In this document: positions 10,730-19,871 of the stretch, piece by piece
Numbering within the stretch: position 1 is the first letter of the stretch
Layout of the letters: each line of letters opens with the position of its first letter
Assembly (NCBI RefSeq): GCF_004379255.2
Contig: NC_056032.1
Span: 29,361,322 to 29,425,321, forward strand
Source: Salvia splendens
Taxonomy: Eukaryota; Streptophyta; Magnoliopsida; Lamiales; Lamiaceae
Direction: 5' to 3'
Length of the DNA: 64,000 nucleotides
The notes under the pieces: generated by a model
The model's input: only the letters and a program-made list of their open reading frames with translations
Databases searched by the model: none
What the model was told of the DNA's origin: nothing
Position numbers and translations under genes: made by a program

Positions 10730-11834
10730 TAAAAATACTCCATCTGTCCTACCATATGGACGTCTCTTTTATTTTTGGGGTATTCCACAGCTATTGCTAT
10801 TTTTAGCAAAAAGCAATGAGTGGGGTCGGGTGTGGCCGTGAATACCCTCAAGAACCTCCTAAAATCAGTCGTCGACCCAGCACTGCACCGGCTCCGACCC
10901 CACACTATGATGGCTTCGTCTCAATGGAAGAGAAATGAGGAAGAGAATTAGACAAAAACATGTTAGGGGAAAGGTGAAATAGTTTCACCGAAGAGAAAAA
11001 GCTTCACGAAAAAATTGAAAAAGAAGAAAAATTGGAAAAGAGAATAATGCAGAAGAAGCGGCGCAATTAAAGCTATAATTCGTTTTAGTAAACCTAGGGA
11101 ATTTAATTTAACATGGGGTTATTTTATATCTTTTTTAAGTGTAAACGTAAATACTAGAAGTATTATTAACATGTGTTTGTTTGATTTAATTATGTTTTAT
11201 TAATAGTCCAAGTAAATTCAAAATGTGTAAATTATTAAAATTAATTGTCATTTAGTATGATTCATTAATTTCATTTGATTTGACTCTTATTTTTATTTGC
11301 AGTTAAATAACAATAATATTTGTAAAATTACAAATAAAATCAATAGTATTCTAAGAAGTAAACAAAAGTATAGTTAGAATAATAAAGAGGATGAAATATT
11401 AAAAATTTTATAACAGCCATATCAGTTAAATTATTGTATGATGTGTTTTTATATATTTTCAAAAATATGGATACTGGCATTAATTAATTACCGTGCTTAA
11501 CAAAAAAAATACAATATTTAAATTGTATTAATATACTAGTATATAATAATTATTTAAATATTATATTATGTACTATTATTAATTATTTTTCAACCCCACG
11601 AATTCGGTTTTCTAGAGTATATTTCATCTCTCTTACTTTATTATTTCACCTACTTTATTTTCTTTTCACTCTATCTACTTTTTTCTCTCTATCTTCCCAC
11701 TTATGATAGGATGGAGGACGTAATTTAAATAAAAAAGTTATTACAAATTTGGTATTTTGTGGTATTTTATGGCATTCTTTCATTTGCAAGATATTGATTT
11801 TGTACTGCTCAGATTTAGTCAATATTAGTCTATA
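10730..11834. other. Intergenic DNA with Stowaway remnants
   Basis: A Stowaway-like end (CTCCATCTGTCCTACCATAT) at about 10739 has no partner nearby. A moderately GC-rich stretch with no long frame runs 10790-11090. A Stowaway-like terminal sequence ending ATAGGATGGAGGACG lies at 11605-11720. No gene seen. Confidence 0.4.
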
Positions 11835-11963
11835 CTTTATTCGTCTCATATCAAAGTGACACATTTTTTACTTTAGTTTCCTTTTACTTTTACTATTTAT
11901 TAGTATGATTTTTACAAAACAAGTGCAAAAAAATTATGTCACATAAAATGGGACAAAGGGAGC
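11835..11963. mobile_element. Stowaway-like MITE (short)
   Basis: Left CTTTATTCGTCTCATATCAA and right (inverse) GCTCCCTTTGTCCCATTTTA, with GTGACACATT and its inverse ATGTCAC inside. Borders approximate. Confidence 0.55.
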
Positions 11964-12303
11964 AGGATATTGTTCTTATTTCATGTCATATATTTTTACA
12001 CAATTAGTATTTATTTACGTTCAATTTTAGCATCATCCGAAATTTTCATAATAAAATGTTTACATTTTATATATATGATTTTTATCAATATGTATTGCAT
12101 TAACCACATATTAATTTTGTTGTTAGCAACTATTAGACCATTAAGTTAGCTCGAAATTTGAACATTTAGAGTTAAGTTTAAAATTTTATAATCCGATAAA
12201 GTTTCATTTATATTAGCCAGTACCCAACTAGTTTGCGATATGATGATCCTCGCTGACTTGGTCCGACATCCCTACCCAAACTAGATTATTAAAACGTAAG
12301 CCT
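11964..12303. other. AT-rich intergenic DNA
   Basis: Nothing recognised apart from the target duplication GTAAGCCT (12296-12303) at its end. Confidence 0.5.
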
Positions 12304-13205
12304 CAATGTTTTAAAAATCGGACCGGACCGGCCGGTTCGACCGGTCGGACCGCGAACCGGTAGGTAGTCCGGTCCGGTTCACCCCTTTAAACCACCATTG
12401 CATCGAACCGCCGTGAACCGGTGGAACAGGCCGGTCGGACCGGTTGGACCGTGAACCGGAAACCGGTTTTCTATTTTTTTTCAAAATTTTTTAAAATTTG
12501 TTGTTAGTAGAGATTGAACTCATGACCTCTCTTCTAGTTAAGAAGACATCTACCACTCCACCACATGGGCTCATTGAACAATTTGAACATTAAATATTTT
12601 TATACATTAACCATTAATTTTATCTACAAAAACTAATAATTCATATTAATTTTATTATTCTTTAATATAATTGTTAATTATAATATATATAATTATCATC
12701 CTTTGTATTTTAATGATGCTCTACTTACCACCTATATTATTATTAGTACCATATAAGATTCATTATTTACTATAAATAAATTTTTTATATTACATACTTA
12801 ATTTATATACCCTAGCTATTGACATTAATGAATAATCTTATCTAAACTAATTAATAAGTATTTAATTATATATTATTTTACAAAATAAATTTTATTAAAT
12901 TAATATAAACATTATCTATTTTAATACATGAAATATTAAATTTTTTTATCTAGACTAACTAATATTAAATATATATATCTGAATATATTTACTAAATTTT
13001 AATATTATTTATATTTATAAATCACTAATTATCTATAAGGTTTAATGTTTTGTGATATATTATTAATTGTAAATCATTTACTAAATTTAATATATTTTTA
13101 TATATATTTGCAACGATTAGACCGGTGGTTCGACCGGTTGGGCCGGTTGAACCGTGAACCAGTAACGTCGCCGGTTCGCTTGCCGGTCCGGTTTTTAAAA
13201 CATTG
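12304..13205. mobile_element. Nonautonomous hAT element, 902 bp
   Basis: Perfect 8-bp target duplication GTAAGCCT at 12296-12303 and 13206-13213. Terminal inverted repeats CAATGTTTTAAAAA and TTTTTAAAACATTG. The GC-rich subterminal 150 bases at the left and 80 at the right are packed with CCGGTTC, GACCGGT and GGACCGG motifs, likely transposase-binding repeats; the core is very AT-rich. No coding capacity. An 8-bp duplication is the hAT signature. Confidence 0.92.
12507..12572 (-). other. tRNA-like relic inside the hAT element
   Basis: On the minus strand: an A-box-like TGGTGGAGTGGTAGA, a possible anticodon arm (TCTTC/GAAGA around a 7-base loop), then GGTCATGAGTTCAATCTC, close to the T-arm/B box of tRNA-Lys (GGTCGTGGGTTCGA). 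The T stem is only partly paired, so this is a decayed tRNA-derived segment, not a tRNA gene. Confidence 0.45.
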
Positions 13206-13656
13206 GTAAGCCTAAATGAGGTGATAATGTATTAGCTAATCTTTACTTACCAATCAAAATTGGTTTACTTGGCCCACATTTATTTTTTATTTATTTAATT
13301 TGTACTCCATATAGTTATAATTAAAAATGGGTTACTTCTAGATTCAAATCAATAGCACCAATAAAAAAAAGTGTTTTTTTAAATTAAAGCAACCATCTAG
13401 TATTACAGAAACTTTGATACTTTGATACTTATAATCACACCAAACAACGTAACGACAGAAAACTAATTAAAACCATTAAAGTTTATTACATATCGCCTTA
13501 TGCTAGCAATAACTAATATTGCCTTATCACAACGCTACAAATAGTAAATAAATCATAACTATATAGATCCATAAAATGTTTATTTAAAACGTGATCCTGC
13601 AATTTAAGCTACAAGTGGAAAAGCAAATGCAAGCTTCTACCATGTCCGTTCAATTA
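13206..13656. other. 3' flank of nsLTP 2
   Basis: AT-rich DNA with no gene recognised. The part nearest 13657 is presumably the 3' untranslated region of nsLTP 2. Confidence 0.5.
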
Positions 13657-14089
13657 TTAGTAGACCCTGAAAAAATAATCATTTATTAGTTTTATAAATA
13701 GGCATTAAAATAAGATAAATAAAAGAATATATGTACAATAAAGAGATGGTATATTACTTGTTACAGTTAATGTTGGAGCTGAGACTGGGAACTTTGACCT
13801 TACACTTTGTAGAAATGGAGGAAATTGTATGAGAATTTATTTTGTAAGATTTAACGAAACCTTTCACACACTGGCAAATAGTCTTTCGTGCCGCTGGGGT
13901 ATTGGCTGACTTGCTTAAAGACTTAATTCCACTGCAGCAGCCCGATGACACTGTTCCGCCCTTCTGCAAGGCGGAACTACATGCTTGCAAGCTGCTCGCC
14001 ACCGAGTCACAAGTTACAGCATGCGCCTTGGGGGCGAGCAACATCACACTTAAAAACAATACAATGAAAGTAGCCCAATATTTGGCCAT
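13657..14089 (-). CDS. Non-specific lipid transfer protein, type I-like (nsLTP 2)
   Basis: Secreted lipid-binding protein. Exon 1 is 13758-14089, exon 2 is 13657-13666, with a 91-bp intron (donor AA|GTAATAT, acceptor TTTTTTCAG|GG). Splicing gives the C-terminus NCNKVY; unspliced, a TAA in the donor ends it at NK. Signal peptide of about 24 residues (MAKYWATFIVLFLSVMLL...HA). Eight cysteines spaced C-X9-C-X13-CC-X19-CXC-X21-C-X12-C. The last spacing is one short of the usual 13, the aspartate of the TxxDR motif is replaced (TPAARK), and the PYxIS region is VPSLSS. It is therefore a divergent paralogue of nsLTP 1 that may bind different ligands. Intact. Confidence 0.92.
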
Positions 14090-14162
14090 TGAGAATATGT
14101 TAGATTGTTCTAGTGTGGATGAATGGATGGTGTTGGATTGAAGGATTTGGGGGTAAAATGAC

Positions 14163-14174
14163 TTATATATATAG
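14163..14174 (-). promoter_or_regulatory. TATA box of nsLTP 2
   Basis: CTATATATATAA on the minus strand, about 75-85 bases before the ATG at 14089. Confidence 0.7.
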
Positions 14175-15137
14175 TGTAGTTTTTTATTATTGATGAAAAA
14201 TTATGGATTACGTGGCGAAATATATTAATGTAGAGATTAATAATTTCCGAGAAATAAATAAGTAGAGTGATTATTTCGTTCTCCTGTATCTATATGATTT
14301 AGTGGGTACCTCTTCTATTATAAAGTTTTATAGGGAAATTACATAATTACATTCTAGAACCTATTTTTATATTGCTAAAATATACTACTCCGTATAAATC
14401 AGTTTAGGAATACAACAGGGCTAAATATAACCTTTTTTTGCTATAACTCATCATTTTACATAATCAATATGAAGAAGATTATGGATAACTATTTTATTAA
14501 CCAATTTTAATAAATAATCATATAGAAGTCGAAGAATCAGTATTTAAAAAAATTCATGTTTGCAACTTGCAAGATAAATAATTTAATTAGGTTATAAATA
14601 TATTTGAAGGGGAGGGAGGGTGTAGGGTTGGCGGAACGGCGCAAGCTTTTGTGTGAATTATAAAAGCTTAATTTTTGCAATTTGTTGCCACTAGATAAGT
14701 TGATATCTAACTCTACCTACCTAGATTTAGATAGGTCCATGCATCAATAATAAACACCCTGTAATTGTTGGCGCAAATTGGGAAACATTTAATTTTACTC
14801 ATAAATAAATATCAAGATAAGGTGAATTAGCGCAATTCCAGGTTGAATATACTCATGAATATGAACGTACAATTGTGATAAACTACTTCCATTTTTGGAC
14901 AGAAGATCAAAGTAATATTATACCAAAATAAATTAAATAGAGAAATAATAAATTATGAATAATAATAGATTGAAGAGATAATAAAATAAATATTTTCTGT
15001 TAATAAAATGAATCAACTAGATGCAATACAATTTACTTAAAATATTATATAAATATCAAGAAAGTGCAAATACTAGCAACTCGAACTCAATGTTGAGTAT
15101 ACCGGTGAACATGAATGTACAATTGTGATAATATATA
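14175..15137. other. Upstream region of nsLTP 2
   Basis: AT-rich. Two related stretches share GAATATACTCATGAATATGA / GAGTATACCGGTGAACATGA followed by ATGTACAATTGTGATAA (14843-14880 and 15094-15131), a diverged direct repeat 251 bp apart. No gene. Confidence 0.45.
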
Positions 15138-15657
15138 CATCCTCCGACTATTTTTTAATACGTCATTTTAATTTTCCATAAATTTGTGGAGAAAAAAATT
15201 AATATAATGTACTATATCTTATTTTCACTACAACGAAAAACGGCTAAGGAAATTTTTAATGCTATTAAGGACGCTAGTTTGTGTGTCTAATTATACCACA
15301 TGCAACTCTTCATAAAACGTTCTTATTGTTGGCGTCCCAACTAAAATTAGTGGATACAAAGAAACGTGTGCTAAAAAAAGTAAAAGATTAAGATAATTTG
15401 TCATCAACTTAGGGACATTTTCTTTTGCATCATAAATTATTATTGTTTTTAAAATTTTCAAATGCTAGTAATCGCGTCCTCAGTTTTGATGTCCTTAAAA
15501 GATTACTTTTTTGTAGTGTTTCATATATTAATTTCATAATAAAATATAAATAAAATTTTGCAATAAAATATAATAAAATAAAATTGTGATATAGTATTTA
15601 ATTAAATGCACATAAAAGGAAACATAAGATAGTAGTACTAAATAGTGGCACAAGGAG
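15138..15657. mobile_element. Stowaway-like MITE split by a CACTA MITE
   Basis: Left end CATCCTCCGACTATTTTTTA, right end CACAAGGAG, flanked by TA. Interrupted by the element at 15226-15518. About 225 bp without the insertion. Confidence 0.5.
15226..15518. mobile_element. CACTA-type MITE, 293 bp
   Basis: Ends CACTACAACGAAAAACGGCT and TTACTTTTTTGTAGTG, inverse complements starting with CACTACAA. Flanked by the 3-bp duplication TTT (15223-15225, 15519-15521), as expected for CACTA/En-Spm elements. No coding capacity. Confidence 0.88.
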
Positions 15658-15710
15658 TAATAATTAATTGTCTACTAACCCTTCATATACAATCATTTGC
15701 CTCGACAATA

Positions 15711-16878
15711 TTTCGTCCGCCCATCATTATGAGTTGGATTTTATGAAATGTTAAAAAATTAGATGAAAAAAGTGTTAGGAATTGTTGCGGTCAAAGGACT
15801 TTGACCAAGAATACTTCCAACGAAACATTTACTTTTGTGAAATTAAATAATATAACGTCGATCTACGTTTGGAGTAGATGACCGTGGTATATTCATTTTC
15901 TCAAATCCGATTCCCGGTGAGTGAGAAATAATGGATTAAAGTTGTGAAATAATTACTAGTTAATTAAATGAGCTATGAGAGAAGCCATGTGATTAATTAA
16001 GTGTTAATTATCTCACATAGGAGATTAGACACATCTTTTAATGTGTATTTATTAAGTAAACTAATACACTTAATAAATTTTAGTGGACTAAGATGGGTTG
16101 AAGAGCCCACACGCGCGCGTCGAGCCGAGCCGAGCCGTGCCCGTGCCCGCGCCCGTGCCCGAGCCCGTGCCCTTGAATTTTGGCAATTGGTCTTTGGACT
16201 CGACCCAAGGCTGGTTAGCGTAGTTCTTTTTTGACCACCAACGTTTCCACGCTAGCGAGCCAAGTAGGATGACACATCGTCAGTATGACGCGGTAAGAAC
16301 CTACATGGCTGACACGTGATGAAGTCCACGTCATGACGAACCTAGACGCGCGCGTGTCCCGATGCGTCAAGGAGCAGCTCTCGTAACGGTTTGTAACGCC
16401 CGTAACGTTCGGCGGTTACAACCTCGCAACGATGACAGCCATCATGGCTGTTGACCCCCAGCAGTGGACTGAGCCTATAAATAGGCTAGCCATTCCATGC
16501 ATCTTAATACAACATTCACAAGCATTTGCATCATAAGCTCTCTCCCTCCCTGCATTGTCTTTCTGTCGAAGCTCTGCCCTCTCCTCCATCCAGTTCGCCC
16601 GAGCTCTGTTGATTGCGGTGCTGCTTCACCAGAGACGTAGCCGTTTTATCTTTGGGGACGACACGCCAAACCGAGAGCACTACCGAGACGTATCTCGTCT
16701 TGCAGAAAGAGGCCTCCTCGACTCGGCTAAGTTTATTTTCTAGTATCGTTTCGTTGTATTTTCAGTTTCTGTTGTTCTTTCTTGGGTTGTATTACGCCCG
16801 ATTTTTTGGTTTATCTCCTGTAATTCCAATCACTGTACTAACAAAAAGTTAGTGGAATATAAGTCTCACTCGTATATT
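15711..16878. mobile_element. Stowaway MITE split by a solo LTR (right end lost)
   Basis: The left part TTTCGTCCGCCCATCATTAT...GATGAAAAAAG continues after the solo LTR with AAAAGTTAGTGGAATATAAG..CACTCGTATATT, matching the family's usual interior. The far end is missing; sequence from 16879 starts a different Stowaway-like terminus. Confidence 0.55.
15773..16843 (+). repeat. Solo LTR, 1071 bp
   Basis: Starts TGTTAGGAATTG and ends GTACTAACA (inverse ends TGTTAG/CTAACA), with perfect 5-bp target duplication AAAAG at 15768-15772 and 16844-16848. A TATA box (CCTATAAATAGG, about 16474) gives the plus orientation. A run of CCCGTG/GAGCC hexamers lies at 16118-16175. No internal retroelement region remains, so this is the product of LTR-LTR recombination. 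Open frames here (16001-16234, 16555-16852) are judged noncoding. Confidence 0.9.
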
Positions 16879-17174
16879 TTCCTCCGTCCATTATAAACAT
16901 ATGGAATTTAGGTAATTCAATCGTATATTTTTTATGAATTAATTAATTGGACAAAAGTTCATGTTTGTATCATCATATAATCCTTCACTTTCTCAATTTT
17001 ATCAATCGAATTCATAAGGTATTAGAAACGCATGTTTTAAGTTTTTAATTAACTAATAAAAACTTTGATATGCATCAACTCGAGAGAGAACTAAAACAAC
17101 AGATTCTGTTTTAATATTTGATTTAGTGAGCTAGTTTTGGTTATTTTTTGTTTGAGCTGGGCGAGAAAATATAT

Positions 17175-17829
17175 TGTCACTACCACAACTCTCTAATACT
17201 AGTGAGTGTAGCTATTTCGCAACTAAATTAATCTCATCAATCATAACTCATCGCAAAAGGAATAATTAACTCGAGAAAATGGTCTCGAAGGCGAATGAGT
17301 ACAAAATCAAGTCATAATCAGAGTATTTAAACCAATTACATAGTTTTTCCTAGCACATTATTTAAATGCAGCGGAAGGTTCCAAGACAAAATAGTATGTA
17401 TGAAGACATACTACTTTTGGCTACCTAACTATTTATTAACGGTCTCTTCCCAACACCTTCGTCGCCTCAATCACGTTCAACATGCACGTTAGAAAAGAAA
17501 CATGTAGTGTTGAGTATTTGATATACTCAGTGAGCACAGTGCCAAAATAATTCCATTTAATTGTCAGCCATAGTTGAGTGAACACGAGATTTTTATTTAA
17601 AGGGTCCGAGTCACTAAATCCTTTTCATTTCATAATATTGATTGCGCAATCACATAAACATAGATACCATGTCCGAACGTATGTGAACCGGGAATGTGGC
17701 CATATTCCACGACGGTCACTGGATCGACCAACTCTAAAGCTAGCACACGGTCCCCATATGTGTACACTAGTCCGAGTAGGGTTTGCAGCCCTACTGAGAC
17801 CCGAATTCGATTTAACATGATTGGCATAG
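17175..17829. repeat. Long-LTR family fragment, copy A
   Basis: Starts TGTCACTACCACAACTCTC and shares ordered blocks with copy B (from 17830), the solo LTR 47610-50358 (opposite strand) and 63124-64000: a hairpin at 17511-17529, a TGTCAGCCATAGTTGAGTG block, a near-palindrome at 17691-17708, GGTCACTGG, and AGTAGGGTTTGCAGCCCTAC. It stops where copy B begins, so it is truncated. Noncoding. Confidence 0.7.
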
Positions 17830-19302
17830 TGTCACGACCACATCTCCCTAGTCAAAGAAAGTGTTGCTATATCGCGACTAAAACTTACTGAAGCTGTCTC
17901 AACTCATCATAAGATGCTTAAATCAAAGGAAACATTGTCTGAAATGTGTTGAGGGTACAAATCATACTGAATCAGAGTAGTTATGGAACAATTGTCTTTG
18001 CTAAAAGAAAGTTCTAAATTTTTGCAACGAAAGAGTACCAAGACAGATGTAATATGTATGAAGACATGCTATACCAGCTATCTTCCTACTTATTTAGCCT
18101 TCTGTCCAAACACCTCCTCGGCTTTGACATCGATCAACCTGCACATTAAGGAAAACAATATGCAGGGCTGAGTACTTGATGCACTCAGTGGGCTCATGCC
18201 GAAAACATTTCTCTTTAGTTGTCAGCCAAGTTGAGTGAACGCGGAGTTTTTCTGAAAACAAGTCCCGGTCACTAAAACTGTTATTTCTTTCTGACAATAG
18301 ACTGCAATCATTTAAACTTCTGATGATATACCATATCGGATCTGTGTGAACCGGGAATGTGGCCACATTCCAACGGTCACTGGACCGCCCAACCTGGCGC
18401 TAACACATGGTCCCTATGTGTACACTAGTCCGAGTAGGGTTTGCGGCCCTACTGGGACCCGAATTCGATTAAACTGGTTTGGCATAGCCAACATATAGGT
18501 AATCATAAACAAAACATGGCATAACAACTCACTCAAAATAAATCATGTTTTAACATAAAACACGCTTTAAAAGAAAGAAGAGCCCACCTCTTTCGTTTAA
18601 ACTTTCAAATGAGCGTTCCTTGACTGGATTTTACTTGTAGTACGACAATGTCCCTTCATAAACAAATAATATACTTAATCTAGGCTTAAGTAATCATTTA
18701 TCTTGCGTGCATGCATGCCTAAGAGTGCTCTTTTTCTTTTCTCTTTCTTCTTTCTAAATCCATAAGATTCTTGAGCATTAATTAAATCAGGTGATTTAAT
18801 TTACTTGGGACCTTGCCGAATTTCTCGAGTATTAGTTAATTTCCTCGATTCTTATCTCTAATGATTTCCCACTATTTTATCTGGGAAGACTTTAGAGGAG
18901 TCTATAAGAAATTTTGATACTTTAATTAGCGGCTCACGCTATGATCTAGATTATCATATGTCCAATTTGCATTTAAATACTCTTGGATTTAATTTCTTAA
19001 GTAATTCCTATTGGATTTAATTTTTTAAGTAAATCCTCTCAGATTTAATTACTTAAGTCTCAAATTTATCTAGGGCCGTGGCTCAAATGTTCCGTGGCCC
19101 TTAATGACATGAACCGACCTTGATTTATTTTAAACCCTTCTGGCCCAAAATTAAATGGAGGGTCCAAATTCTTTTGTTGCTTAAATTCCCTGGTCCAAAC
19201 TAAAAAGGACCAAACTGAAAAAGGAGGCGGCCCCAATTAAGAAAACATACTCCCTCCCACCGTCGGCTCTTCCTCACTCCCAAAATCCCCAATTCAATTT
19301 CA
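17830..19302. repeat. Long-LTR family fragment, copy B
   Basis: Starts TGTCACGACCACATCTCC. Blocks in the same order as copy A, including the hairpin at 18168-18188 and a perfect 18-bp palindrome at 18354-18371, then AAAGAAGAGCCCACCTC as in the copy at 63124. Identity past about 18750 is not certain. The copy ends at the MULE insertion; 26230 onward continues the same host sequence. Confidence 0.6.
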
Positions 19303-19640
19303 GGACGAAATTCCAAGAAACAGCCTCATGGCGATTTTTATCCGCCATTTGTACCCCGAAAAAAAAGTTTCCAGAGAGGGGAAAGACGCGACAAGCTGTC
19401 GCGTGTTTTAACTAAACACGCTTGAAGCTCTCGCGTGTTTAATTAAACACGCATCAGTCTCTCGCGTGTATATGTAACACGCGACACGCTCTCGCGTCTT
19501 TAAGCAAACACGCAACACGCTCTCGCATGTCTCCCTTGAATTACAAAGTCGGTCCAGAAGGCAGAAACCTCACTTTGGACCTCACTTCCACCTCGCTCAT
19601 TCTCTCCCTCTCAGCGACGGCCAACGTCTCTAGCCGGCGA
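19303..19640 (+). repeat. Left TIR of the MULE with CGCG subrepeats
   Basis: After GGACGAAATTCCAAGAAA and TTTATCCGCCATTTGTACC comes a run (19388-19530) of about 35-40-bp units such as AAACACGC..GCTCTCGCGTGTTT, each with self-complementary ACACGCGAGAG/CTCTCGCGTGT cores. The right TIR (25920-26150) has the same unit type. Likely transposase-binding repeats. Confidence 0.8.
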
Positions 19641-19871
19641 AAATCGAAGTGAATCCGATATTTTGATGCTCTAATTCCTAATTTAAGTGGTGTTAGGTAA
19701 TTTTTTACTATTAATTTCAATTATCATTGCTATATGTTAGTTAGGTATAGATCTAGGGTTTATGGCATTGAACTTGGTATTGAATTTTCGGTTTTAATTT
19801 TGTTCAATATTTATTTAAGTATGTTGAATTTATAGTATATGATGTTATGTTATACTTATTTTGCAGGTTTA

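Noticed and set aside
12507..12572. Functional tRNA gene
   Set aside because: The T stem is only partly paired and there is no proper acceptor stem; kept as a tRNA-like relic.
16555..16852. Overlapping open frames in the solo LTR
   Set aside because: They lie in the LTR leader after the TATA box, run over the LTR end, and show no domain.
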